The notes under the pieces were generated by a model that saw nothing but the letters and a program-made list of their open reading frames with translations, ran no database searches and was not told where the DNA came from. A stretch of 64,000 nucleotides of DNA from Dirofilaria immitis (Eukaryota; Nematoda; Chromadorea; Rhabditida; Onchocercidae): NCBI GenBank assembly GCA_024305405.1, contig JAKNDB010000098.1, positions 2,197,501-2,261,500 on the forward strand, given 5' to 3'. A program made the position numbers and the translations under genes. Shown here one piece after another: positions 25,085-37,996 of the stretch; the stretch's first letter is position 1; each line of letters starts with the position of its first letter.

Positions 25085-25325
25085 TATTAGTAAGTTACCC
25101 AAGACGATCTCAATCATTTTGCTTGAATTCGCCGTATTATTTACGAATCAATTGACCATTGTTCGCTACATTAGCAGAATCTTCGCAACGCTTCATTCAT
25201 TAAGTAACGCCAGCTTGCGTTATTTACGTCATGTAATCCACTTAGCTTTCTTTATTGCACTCGTTGCTTCTATTCAACCGCACAAAAACAATTCCGGAAA
25301 CTTTTTTATAACGAATTTTTAGCCT
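25085..25325. other. compositional island in A+T-rich spacer
   Basis: For about 240 bases the sequence is visibly richer in G and C than anything for kilobases on either side, with words such as cgccagcttgcgttatttac and gaatcttcgcaacgcttc. On the plus strand a 67-codon open frame with balanced composition (from 25119 to 25322) covers most of it. It contains SLSNASLRYLRHVIHLAFF. No splice sites or nematode gene family were recognised. It could be a decayed insertion from a bacterial endosymbiont, an RNA gene or a regulatory element. Confidence 0.4.
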
Positions 25326-28104
25326 TCTTGGCTATTAGGCTATTAGTTAGAAATAAAAAAATTTTTCTGATGAAATATAGATGGTGAAATTTTTTTAATG
25401 AAGCAAAAAAAGGCCAAGAAGAAAATGAACGAGAAAGAAGCATAAAAATGATAATTTATCATTTGTCAAAAAACTTTCGTCGAGAATTTATAGTTTCGTT
25501 TTTTCGCCGTTTTCCGCTTATTACAATTTTAAATAAAAAATTTTTTTTTTAAACTATTTAAACAAAAAAAAGAAATTGAAAGATAGCAGAAATAATTCCA
25601 ATAAAGTACTATCAGATAATTATTACAATCATTTTTGCTATCGGTGATAATTTGCTACCATTCGTTGTCATTTTAATTTCACGATCAATATCATTCATAG
25701 ATCTTTAATTTTGACACAAATATTTCAGCTATAATTATCGATCATCACAGAAATATGCATATTGATGAGAAATAGTAATTATCAGTGATATTATACCATC
25801 ATTTATCAAAAAAAAATAAATGATAAATGATGATATAATCTGAAAGTAGGAATGCATTACATAAATCAGAAATGAAAATACGCCTAATTTTGATCAATTA
25901 ATTATAATCAGAAAAACTTAAATTTTAATTATTTAATTCTTGTTTTCTTTCAACGATAAACAAAGAAATTGAATTTGAATTTTATTTCTTCGTTTTTTTT
26001 CTTTTTTCCATCAATAATCATTTCTTATCTTTCTTAAACTTCTTGATAACAAAGATGATTACGAAATTTAATGATTAATTTTATATTTTAAAATTTTTCG
26101 CCACAAAAATTTATTATAAATTAAAATTAACATTACATTTCATATCGCCGCATCATTTAAAATTAAACTTTTTTCTTTTGAAAAAAATTTTATCATTTCT
26201 CATCCTATTAGATTACGATTAATGTTCGGAAATAATCAGATCATTTTGATAAGAAAAAAATTTAACTAAAAACTGAAATCTTTCAATCATAAAAATGAAA
26301 GATTAATTGATACATTTTCCAAAAAATTTTTACAAAGTATTATGATTAGAAAAAAAATCTCATTAAATGCCTAATCATTTGAAATGTTGCCTGTTATCTT
26401 ATCACTGATATTAATAATTTAAAAAATTATTTAGCTGAATTAATATTCAAAACAATAAAAATAATTAGTAATATACAAGCAGTAATTTCAGCAAGAAATG
26501 ATATCGAAAAATGATTAAATTTACAAAAACATTAAAAAGTAATTGATTAAATAGATAACGTATTGATAACAAATTGATTCACTAAAGATCTAAATTTAAC
26601 AAGTAATTTTATAATACAGTAGAAATTGAATGAAAATATTTTTGAAATATATATTTTTCTCAAACTATGGTATCGTAACAAATCATGCTATCACTGCTAT
26701 CAATTTGTCAAATGATGATAACAAACTATGCTATTTCAAATTATGCTATCATTATCATTAAATTATCAACTATTAAACTATGTTATCATAAAATATTTAA
26801 AACTTGAATAAGCTAAAAAACGAAAATTAAAATTATCTTAATGATAGCATAATTTTTTGTTTTCAGACTTTTTCAATTCTGACTAATAAAATGATAAAAT
26901 AAGAATCAATCAATCAATCAATCGATTGATAATATGTTGTTGAATATTCAACGAAAAGTAAAATAAAATAATTGTTCATAACTTTTAATAATAAATTAAC
27001 TGATATTAACAAATTAAAGGATAATTAATAATATTTTATCTTTGATTGATCATTTCATTTCATTCGGTGATAATAGTGTTTCAATATTTTTTTTTAAATA
27101 AACTATGTCTGTTTCTTTTTTTCAATTTGTTTAATTGTTTCAAAAAATAATACGAGAAAACAGGTCTGATAATAGAGATTGAACTTATTATCATTTTTTG
27201 ATAAAATCTTTTCATACAAACAATAAAACATCTTTTAAAATAATTTTTTTTTTGTATTTTTACAAATCTCCTACAAATTTAATAAATGTTTTGTGGAATT
27301 TCTAGAAATCTAAATGATCAAAAATTATCAAATGTGCAAAAAAACAAATTTTGATAAGAAAAAAATTATCAAATGTTAAACAAATTTTGGTAATTTTGAT
27401 AACCAACGAATAAATATTATTTGAGTAAAATTTTAAATAAAATAAAAATTTTTTGAATATTTATATGAAAAATTTTACAATCATTAAAAATTATTGATAA
27501 TATCAATTTTTGAATAAAAATTATTGAAATGTAAAGCATTGTTATCATTTTTTTGCGCACACCGTTATCAGTAATTTCATTGATAAGAAATTTTGATTAT
27601 TTAAAAATTATATTTTTCTTATTACAAATTTATAAAATTTATTCATTTTATTTATTTCAATTCGACATAAATTATCGTGCTATTAATTATTTTATTATTA
27701 TATTCTAAGTTTTAAAAATATTAAATTAGCAATTTAATTTTTCATAGAGGAAAAAAGGAAACTTGTATTTTCAACTTTTTTTTTTAATTTCAGAAAGAAA
27801 AACAGACTGTTCTAAATCAAATGATAAATTATCAATAGGTTGAAACGAATTAATAATAAATGATAAGTTGTATTAAATCGTAACATTTTTCTATTTTGTA
27901 AATTAATCTATTCTCGATGATGAAAATAAAATTCTTCTTTAGAAATTCTCGAAAATAGCCAACAATTTATTTGATCGTTTTATCACTTTTCTTTTCTGAA
28001 CATTTCGAAAAGAAGAGGAAAATTTGTTTGTTTGTTTTTTTTTTTTTTTTAGACAAAATTTTTCGTGAAATCGATTTTTTAAAAAAAGAAAAAGAGCTAT
28101 ATTT

Positions 28105-28335
28105 TGATCATATATTATCGATTTATTTTCTGATCATATATTATCGATTTATTTTCTGATCATACAGCAAACAATATATATATTAATATATATTTCAAAT
28201 TACGTTTCAATTAATCGATTTATTCATTGATCATACAGCAAACAATATATATATTAATATATATTTTAAATTACGTTTCAGTTATCGATTTATTGTTCGA
28301 TCATATATTATTGATTTATTTTTTGATCATACATT
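28105..28335. repeat. nested gatcatatattatcgattta repeats
   Basis: Repeated gatcata...atcgatttat words are combined with two copies of a longer segment that includes catacagcaaacaatatata and a TATA palindrome (starting near 28160 and 28235). Non-coding spacer. Confidence 0.7.
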
Positions 28336-29549
28336 ATTTCCCAAAACTGTTTTTTCAAAAAAAATTTAAAATCTTTTGAACATAATTTATTATATTTATG
28401 TGTTAATTTTTTTGAAATATATATTAATTAATTAATAAAATATATTCGGCTAAAAACTTTTATCACGAAATTGCTCCATACATTTGAAACTATAAAATTC
28501 TTATTTCAAGTTATAAACAATGAATATAAATTAGTAACAATTTTATCAGTAATAATTTATCAAACAAGAGCAAGAATAGAAATAATAGTGATATCGTGAT
28601 ATTACTATATGTATATGTATGTTAAACAAAAATATCAATTCATTTCAATTTCGTTATCATTTTATTTTTTTGTCTTTTTATTTTTTCTAATTTTTACAGT
28701 TCTTTTTTTTCAAATTTAGAAAATGTTCCAAATTTTGAAACATTCAAAGTTTTTACCATTCTTATCTGTCAGTGATAAACTATTGATCTATTATTATTAA
28801 GTGGTTATCAAATAGTCTTGGCAAAAAAATACACTATGAATCAATATCAATAGTTAAAACCTGAAATATTTTAGATTAGAGATGATTATTTTTTATTTTT
28901 TCCTTAATAATTTTTATTGCTAAAATTACTGGTTAATTTATTATCACTATCACTACTACGATCATCTTTGTTATCTAAAATTATGGTTAATTTGTTATCA
29001 CTCCAGCTACCACTATTATTTTTGATCAATTTATTACGAGCAATTTTTGGACATCCTGAGGTTGGAACAAGTTTTTCATTTTGTTATTATTTTTAGGGCG
29101 GAAAAGAAATTAGAAAGCGCAAGGAAAAATTTCTGAAAAAAAGGACAAATAGGGTGGGCGGAAATTGTAAACATCAATAATGACCTACAAAAAAAAAAAA
29201 AAGATATGACTATTATGAATTACCGATTTCTCCTCTTCATTTCCCCTTCTTCTCGATTCGTCTACGATCAGTTCAGTCTTTTTTTTTTTTTGAAATAACT
29301 TAATCAGTTGAAAAATGTTAGGTGATTATTAGATGATGATAAACATATATATATATAAGAAAATTTATTCATATTTCGTTATACTTTGTCATTAGCCGAT
29401 ATTCATCGTCTATATCAGTTCGTTTACACTTCAATCTATCATTTAATCTCCTTTATTCTTGTCTATTACAGCATTTTGCATAAATATTTTGATCACTTCA
29501 CTTCACTTTATTAGCAACTTTATTTATTCAGCATATTAGAGGATTAGTA

Positions 29550-29815
29550 GATTTTTCATAAACATACAGTATCCAACAAATATATCGTATCAAAAGTAGC
29601 TAGAAATATTTATAAATGATAGAAATTAGCATATTTTTAGATGAATTTTTACTTTTTTGCAATCCGTACATTCTAATTTTCAATAGATTTCTCATGAGCA
29701 TACAGTATCCAACAAATATATCGTATCTGAAGTATCTGAAAAATATTTTTACAATCTAAATTAACATTTACAAATAATAGAAATTAGCATATTTTTAGGC
29801 GAATTTTGTTTTCTT
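29550..29815. repeat. two-copy ~130-bp direct repeat
   Basis: Two copies, near 29550 and 29683, share catacagtatccaacaaata and tagaaattagcatattttta. Non-coding spacer upstream of the collagen gene by about 3.5 kb. Confidence 0.7.
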
Positions 29816-32800
29816 TTATAATTCATACATTTTAATTTTTGCATTTATCATTATTTTATAATTCTATAATAATTTGAATATATTATTTTTAAATAGCATA
29901 TTTCATAAATTAGCATTTCATCCTACCTAAATGCAACTTATAAATTATATGATAAATAAAATGGCATAATTTACATAAATTCGAAGCATTTATTTTTATC
30001 AGAGCATCTGCATATTTATCAATTATTAATTTGTTATGATGAATTATAAAATTGAAATTTGAGATTGTATATAGATAGATTTTTGGAATATGAATTCATT
30101 AAATATATATATGCTCTTACTTATCATATATATTCTCACTTACCGTAAAATGATAAAAATAATGATAAATATAAAAGTTAAAATGTATGAATTTAAAATG
30201 TATTATTTTATTGAAATTTTTGGACATTTTAATGTTACACTGATTGATTACGGTATGAAAGCTACAGTATGTTGGTTACGGTACGAAAGTTTATATTACA
30301 TTAATTACAGTGTGAAAATTCTCCACTAAAAAGTTACACAATGTAAAATTTTAGTTTTATTCTTCTTATTATCTTTTATTTCATTGAAACAAATTAATCT
30401 TTTAAAAACTAGTAAGCATTTTGAGTGAGTAATTAAAATTTGATTATTTCATTTTTCAGAAGACATAAAAGAAATCTTACTAGTCCAAAAGAAATTTTAT
30501 TAGATGAGTTAAAAATTTCATAAAAAATATTTTCTTCAATTAATATCCTCATAATGAGAAAAGAAAATAATGAATCAAATTTTATGGAAATATATGAGGA
30601 GTTGAAAATTAATTTTAATTTTTGTCGCTCCACAAATTTTTTTAAAATATGATTTCAAGCTATTTTAAAATATTGCAAAAATTTTAATTTAAAAAATTTT
30701 TACATAATATTAATGTTTTATAAGAAGATCAATTGATAAGGAAATGTCATATTATCTTGATAACTGATAATAATGATATTGTTAATATGATATTTTTATA
30801 ATTGAGAATCAAAAAAAATTATTTAAAAATTGGTGTAGCTTAAATGGCAAAGAAGAAAGTTTTACAATCATTTATATTTTATTCATTATCATTTTTTTCA
30901 TTTATAAAAATATCTTATTGATAATTTCTCATTGTTAATAGGCGTGTCTTATTGATAAATTGATAATTTACGATGTTCCTTTTTTTTCTTCTTGATGGCA
31001 AATTCAGCAACAAAAATTCGAAAACATTTTCATTCGTCTTTTTCGTCTGCATACTCATATCTTGCATAATCCTTTTGTTTATTTCCTGCCACTTTAATTT
31101 GACAAAAAGCAATCGAACAGTTAGAAATATATGAAAAAATTTAGTTATCTAAATTTTTATCAATAATTTTTGATCTTTACTCTTCACTACGGATTCAATG
31201 AAATGTTTATTTGATATTAATCATACGTATATTTGACGTACCTATATTATACGTATATTTGACGTGCGTGACTATATTATAAATATTACCTGCGCATATT
31301 ACTACGAAAACTTTTTATACCTAGCACATTCTTTGTTTCTGAATTAGACATTTCAGAAAACTTTGATTACATGAACCGTATCATATTTCGGATGTTTCAT
31401 GAATCGTATTACATTCCGAATATTTAAATAATTCCCAAAATAAAGTTCTAGAAAAAAAAATATTTTTAAGCAAAATATCGAATGATAAAAAGTGATAATT
31501 TTAATTCAATGATTTTTAATAAGCGTTTACTTAAATGATAAATTCCATTTATATTTTTATATTGTTATTTATATAAATTTTATACAATAGAATTTATATT
31601 TTTTAAATTTCTTTTTCGATTTGTGATAACATTTTTTTATTATCAATTATTTTAAATCAATAAAACATCGCTTTAGATGATAATACTCATCATTTGGTGC
31701 AGTTTTAAATCATAATCATTATCATTATCACTATCATTATTCTTAAGTATCCGTAATTGCTATTTTAAATTATTTTATATCCAACGTAATGATTAATTTC
31801 TCAGAGACAAAAAATCGAATAGAAAATAATAAATAATATATTTTAAAAATTTTTATGATTTAATATAATTTGTTATTGAAAGATAACGATTATCAAATAA
31901 GAATATTTATCACTAACAATAACAAAACATGTTATAAAATAGGAAATTAATAAACAAACTTATTGTACTACTTGTAAACAATAATGATTTATCATGAAAT
32001 AAAAATTGATAAAAACATGCCCGTTGTAATACTAACAACATTTCATCTATAAAATAGGAAGTTGACAAAACAATACATTCATTGCATGATTATTAATAAG
32101 ATAACAATTTGTCACAAAATCAAGAATTATATTCTTTCATTTTACAAAATGAATTTTCCTTTTTTTTTTTTTTTTTTATTAAATATACTATTGAAATATC
32201 CATTAGTCTATCTAAAGCAATAATCTCAATGTAATCTTTCGTTAATGAAAAATAAATTAAAAAATTTTGAAATATCAAAAATTGTAAGTTATATGAAATT
32301 TATTCTTTTTTTTTATCATCCAAAATTAACAAAATATTTCTCGCCAAATAAAATCGCAAATTTTGTAATTCAAATTTTTTTTTTTTCACTTTTAATATTT
32401 AAAATTTCGTAATTCAAAATTAAAATATTATTTTTCTCAAAATAATATTTCAAAAAAATTATTCGATACAATTCTCTTTGTATGAATTAATAAGGTTTTC
32501 ATTGATAAAATTTAGCGAAATGTGCAAATCAACTATTTCTTTTTCGGTTTTTTTTTTCACCTTTTTTTTCTTTCCTTCTTTTTTAGATTATAAATTTATT
32601 CTGTAAATTAAATTCTCAAACTTCGAAATTAGACATTTTTCATAGACATGTAATGGTTCATCTGAAATTAAAAATTTTAAAAAGATGTCAAAATTAAGAA
32701 CTTGTTTATCATTTCGTCTCTTTTCAAAACTTCGTTTCTTTTTTTTTTTTTTTTTTTAAATTAAAAGTATTTCTCATTGTTGATAGAATGTATTAATGAT

Positions 32801-33376
32801 TAAATACTAAAATTTTTTGGACAATTGCTCAAATTTTTGAATATTTTCAATCAAAAATTTTTGTCATTTCTCGAGAATGCTCAATTTGCTCAATTTTTTT
32901 AAATAAATAAATTAATTAATTATTGAAGTTTACCTGAAGATGTCATTTCTATAATTGTTGAAAATCAACATTTTCCATTAAATTGTCGAATAAATTTCAA
33001 ATATCTTATCAACTATTAATATTTGATATTAGTATTCGAATAAATTAATTATGAATGATAATATCTAATTTCTTTATCAAAATATTGCGTATTTTTAACG
33101 ACGATTTTGTAATTGATTTTAGTTTATTTCATTCGAAATATAAAATAGTTATAATGTAAATTCCGTAAACAATTATTATTTCTTTTATCACATGTTTATG
33201 CTTATCATTTTTTTTACGTTTATTTATTATATTTATCATTTTTTTTTTTTGTTCAAATAAATGTTGCATAATTATTTGAAGTTTGAAATGAATTTGATAA
33301 TCATTTTGATAATCATTTGATTTTTTCTAAAAAAAAAAAACAACCTAATTATAGTCTACTAATTCATATTCCGATC

Positions 33377-33378
33377 AG
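33377..33378 (+). other. splice acceptor just upstream of the collagen ATG
   Basis: The sequence ccgatcag ends 3 nt before the collagen start codon at 33382. It is consistent with spliced-leader addition or a 5' UTR intron. Confidence 0.5.
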
Positions 33379-33381
33379 GTA

Positions 33382-36300
33382 ATGGAATTAACAATAACGG
33401 AAAATTCAATATTGCGACAAAAAGAAGCGGAAGCAATGAAACGTTCCGCATTCTTCGGTATCACCGTATCAACAATGGCTACATTAACAGCAATCATTGC
33501 TGTACCTCTTTTATATAATTATATGCAATATATACAATCATCTCTTGAAGGTGAAGTAGAATATTGTAAACATTTAACAAATGATTTATGGCAACAATTT
33601 GATAAGGTATTTATATCGCATTTTTCAATAAATTTTTATTACTTAATTTTTTAATATAAAATTTAGAAGCAAAAATTTGATACGTAAAAATTTTTACAAA
33701 TAAATTAAGCAAAAAAAAAAAAAAAAAAAGAAAAAATCGATGTAAAATTCCAACATAATAATTCGGATAGCAAAAATATTCGTAACATAAAAAAGATTGA
33801 TAAATTTATTATCGAAGAAGAGAAGAGAAAAAAAATAATAAAATTATATGGATAATTTTTAACAAATTATCATTATCATTTTGATAATTTCGAAAAATTT
33901 CTCATATATCAAACAATAATTTAAGTATAAATTTAATTGTAATCAATCTTTTTCAAAATTTTTAATTTTATTTTTTGAACTCATTTAAAATTGTAATTAT
34001 AAGGATGAGAGAAGTTCTTAATTCATTTAAAAATGATATTATGTCAAGATAGTTTAATTTGTTGAAAAAAATTTATTATAAAATTATAATTGTGATATGA
34101 TAAAAGGATGTTAATATATAAAAATTTTTGATGTAATTATTTTAGAAAAAATTGTAAATTTTTTCTTTTTTCTTTTATTATAGATGCAAATATTAACTGA
34201 TACCGAGAATGGTCGAATTAATGATCGCTTAAAAAGACATATAATTCGGCGTAACGTTGAACGACAAAAAAATGCAAAAATCAAGAAATAGTAGCTCATG
34301 TACATGATGATACTACAACTGCTACATATAGTGATGAAGATGATGATGATGAAGATGAAGAAGATGGAGAAGGCGAAGATGATGATGATAATGATGATGA
34401 TGATACGATTAGCGAAGAAGAGGAGGACGATGAGGATGAGGATGAAGAGGAGAAAAATGGTCAAAAATATAGTTCCAAAATTAAGGAAACTAAAGCTAAT
34501 GGTTAGTAATTCTAATCAATTCAATTCAATTTCAATTCAATTCAAATTTCATTCATTCCAATTATAATTCAATTTCGTTTTTTTCTTTTTTTTCCATATT
34601 TTTCCTTCACAATTTATCATTGAAAAGTAATAATTGTTAAATGAATGAGATTTAGTGAAATTTTCAAATCTTTTCATCATTAGTCGATAATATTTTTAAA
34701 ATTTTGTTTATACAAAAAAAAGAAAATTTTTCATAAGAGATAGAAAGTTCCATTTTAGTTAAAAGATTTATTAAACCTATGGTTAAGTTGAAAATTATAC
34801 TTTTGAAACGATTAACTTCAACACATTTATTAAAAGAATAAATAAATTTTAAAATAATAAAAAAAAAAAGGAAAAGAAAAATGAATCAATTTTTATTTCC
34901 AAAAAATGAAAAACAAAAAATAAAATCATAAAATAAATGGATTGAAATTTTTATTGTTATAGAAATTTTTCAAATTACCAGAACAAATTTTAATTTATCA
35001 TTCGTTATCATTTTTAAAATCAAACAACCTACATTATCATTCCTAATTTTAATTTTAATAAAATTATCTTCAAATAATCAGAAAAACGGATAAAATAATA
35101 AAAAAGTGCAAAAAATGATTTTTCCAACGTTAAATTAAACAATAAAATTTTTGTAATAATACTTTGCTGATAATTAATTGTACTTGATATCTCGAGATAA
35201 TCTTTATCAATATAAAAGTAATTGCTTTTTCTAATAATTTCATCTTCATCTGATTCATATGAATTCATATCAATAATAAAAAATACGAATGAAGTTATAA
35301 AGTACAAAAAGTACAAAACTTTTAGAAAGAAATTCTCCAAAAGAATAAATTTTAATTTAAAATTTATAAACAAAAAGCCATCGTAAAATTAACTCGATTA
35401 ATAGTAAGTTAAAAAATGAAATAATAAACGAATAAATGCATATTTGAATTATTTGTATTTTCTAGCCATAAGATAAAGTACTTTGGAAGATTTTCAATTT
35501 TTAATTATCTTCTTTCTGACATACTTATAGATAAGTATAATGTGAACGAAAAGAATGGCAGCAAATTGGTTAAAATTTCTCGTAATAATGTTGTTACAAA
35601 AACCGGGATACGTGAAACTGTAACTAATAGCAATGGAAAAATGTGTTGCAGCTGTGGTGCCGGAGCTTCTGGACCACCAGGTCCTCCAGGACCGGATGGT
35701 GACGATGGTTTGTTATTTGTATCATTATGATTATTTCAAATTTTATTATTTCATCAATTAAAAACTTCATTTCCAGGTATTGATGGCCTACCCGGAACGG
35801 GCGGATTACCTGGTAAAGATGCTGACCCAAATGCAATACCGAAGTTAGAAGATCTGTGCTTTGATTGTCCTCCTGGTCCACCAGGCCCAGTTGGAGCTCC
35901 AGGACCGAAAGGATTGCCAGGACCAGCTGGAATGAAAGGATCAAGCATAGGATCACTACTACCAGGATCACCAGGACCGCCTGGGTTACCTGGACCAAAA
36001 GGACATCCGGGACGGAGAGGACAACCTGGTGTTCGTGGTCTACCTGGTATTTTAAGTGAATACCTTGAAGTAAAAGGACCACCAGGTCCTTCAGGACCAC
36101 GTGGACTACCCGGTAATATAGGACAACCTGGTATAATTGGTAAACCTGGACCTATTGGCCCAGTAGGGCCACCAGGTAATCCTGGGATATTAGGCAGACC
36201 AGGAATGAATGGACAACGTGGAAATCCAGGATCATTTGGCAAGCCAGGAAAACGAGGTTCATGTAGTCACTGCCCGATACCTCGCACTTCCCTGGCTTCT

Positions 36301-36384
36301 AATTTTCTAGGACATATCATTATGATATGTATATATATATATATAACCGTGCTTTCAAATCAACACAATCTTGCTTATCCGTGA
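33382..36384 (+). CDS. cuticle collagen with acidic pre-collagen domain, 4 exons, ~442 aa
   Basis: Exons 33382-33606, 34184-34501, 35531-35707 and 35777-36384 join in phase if one A is added to the A5 run at 34276-34280. The N-terminus has the nematode cuticle collagen signature: a short cytoplasmic part, a hydrophobic anchor around residues 20-50, then a cysteine. RLKR at about 90-93 fits the subtilisin-type (BLI-4-like) maturation site. Next comes an acidic block (about residues 126-165, 34 of 40 residues Asp/Glu), then MCCSCGAG, Gly-X-Y triplets, an interruption with CFDC, long Gly-X-Y blocks with short breaks, and a terminal GSCSHCP. This triple-helix and cysteine pattern is typical of secreted cuticle collagens assembled outside the hypodermis. 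The frame runs 30-odd residues past the usual C-terminal cysteine cluster to a TGA at 36382-36384, longer than usual. The acidic block within a cuticle collagen is unusual. Confidence 0.95.
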
Positions 36385-36961
36385 GAGCAACACCATTTGC
36401 TTCAATTTTTTCAGAGCAATATTTTTTAGTCAAAAATTTGTGTAATCCTAAAATTATCTCGTTTTGATCTAGAATTTTGATTACACTGTCGATAATTCGA
36501 CTATTTGGTTTATCTATTATATTTCCTGTGTTTCTCTTTTCTGAATTTCATTTTTGATTCTTTCTTCTTTTTAAAAACACATATTTGCAAAGAATATTTC
36601 CAATAACTTTTCTTCCTGTTTTGCTAAATCATTATTTCAAAATCTTTTATTATCTATTTCTGAAACGATTTTTCTAATTGAAATTAAAAATCTTTGGTTA
36701 TATATTTTTTTTCTCCCGTTAAAATCCTAATATTGCTTTTATCTTTTAAAATGTAGCCTATGTATTAAAAAAAAAAAAAAAACTAGCAGCATAAGTAAAG
36801 GGAAAAATTTGAGATATAACATGTTTTTTCTTATTTGATATGGAATTTTAGAAAAAGAATTGATTAACTTTTTCGAAATAATTTTCAAATTTCTTCAAAA
36901 TAAAATTTTTGCAAAAAAAAATGAAAGGTGCATTAAGAATTTTTTTTTTTTTTTTTTTTAT

Positions 36962-37166
36962 AGACGGCAGCATGTTATTGAGAGAAAATGTCACATATAA
37001 GCAATATAGGATTTTGAAAATTTCCTCTGAAAATTCATATCTTAATATACTCAATAACTGCTCTTCGGCATCAAGTATTACAAGACATTATTTAAGAATC
37101 TGCTGGCAGAATTTTCAAGAAGCTAAAATTGATGAGCAAAATTTTGAAGCAAATACGAAAAGATAA
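36962..37166 (+). other. exon-like orphan segment
   Basis: A long T run ending in atag is followed by an open segment of about 67 codons. Its composition (Ser, Cys, Glu, Gln, Arg) is less biased than surrounding random frames, and it ends in TAA at 37164-37166. It contains SYLNILNNCSSASSITRHYL and ICWQNFQEAK. No partner exon or family was recognised. It could be a cryptic last exon, a relic or chance. Confidence 0.2.
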
Positions 37167-37873
37167 TGACGAAATAAATTTGTGATATACCGAAGTTGTA
37201 AATAATTTGTGTGTTTTTAGTAAATCAATACAATCATTTTCATTATATATTCTCTTATTTTTACCAAAAAAAATTTCTGCATAAAATAAATAAAATCGAA
37301 ATAAATGAAAAATCTTGCAAATTATTGTTATTTCAAAAGGCATTTATCAAAAAAAAAAAAAAAAATTATGTATGGATTTTTTCATCCTTTTATTTTATTT
37401 TAAAATTTCATTAAAAATTAGTTTAAATTTAACTTTTCATAAAATACTAATCAAAATTATAATGTAACAAACTTACTAGTAGCATATAAATTCTGCATGT
37501 TTTACGCTTTAAAATTATTGTAACATAAAATTGCAAATAGAGTTTGTGTACATTTTAGATAAGAAATCTTAACGATATTTTTTTCAAATATAAATTTAAT
37601 ATTGTGTTCCATTTTTAAATTTACAATAAAAATGGAAACATTCTCAAAAAAAAAAAAAAAAATGAAATTCAGATCGTAAAATGCGAAGAAATTACTATGG
37701 CCTCATTATTCCGTATACAGAAAATAGCCTTGTTGGAAAAAATTTTTTTATATCATGATGGTATAGGTGAATTTTAGTGAGAAAAATTCTAATGTTTGAC
37801 AAAGGCTTTATTTCTTCATCTATGATAAATAGAATCAGATAATATTTAAAGATTAAAGTTAATCAATTGATCG

Positions 37874-37996
37874 TGATAAAGATAGATCTAGCATATTTGA
37901 TATGATCAAATTAGAGGATATTATTATCGAATGAGCTAAATGACTGCTGATGTTGATTAACTGCACAAGCACTGACTGAGTGATCTATCTTTATCA
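37874..37996. repeat. 15-bp inverted repeats bounding a ~120-bp element
   Basis: TGATAAAGATAGATC at 37874-37888 is exactly the reverse complement of GATCTATCTTTATCA at 37982-37996, with 93 bases between. The interior is less A+T-rich than the flanks and has no open frame. Its size and termini fit a miniature inverted-repeat element, but no target-site duplication was established. Confidence 0.45.

Larger units (their letters stand above)
15553..33381. other. large spacer between divergent degenerin and collagen genes
   Basis: About 18 kb without a convincing coding exon on either strand. The open frames are short and of biased Ile/Phe/Asn/Lys composition, as expected for such A+T-rich DNA. 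It holds minisatellites at about 16.1-17.0, 21.1-21.5, 21.7-22.0, 23.2-23.4, 24.0-24.36, 28.1-28.3 and 29.5-29.8 kb, and a less A+T-rich island near 25.1-25.3 kb. Both flanking genes are transcribed outward, so their promoters should lie at its two ends. No specific promoter element could be recognised. Confidence 0.6.

Noticed and set aside
30090..31112. Short frames of 60-80 codons in the large spacer
   Set aside because: Composition is what random A+T-rich DNA gives, with no splice partners or recognisable motif.
34111..34567. Antisense poly-Ile frame and +1 Met/Lys-rich frame over the acidic block
   Set aside because: They are frame shadows of GAT/GAA codon runs in the collagen acidic exon.
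35624..36242. Long antisense frames opposite the collagen exons, and a second plus-strand frame
   Set aside because: The Gly-X-Y periodicity of the collagen keeps the other frames open. The sense frame alone has correct triplets, cysteines and splice phases.
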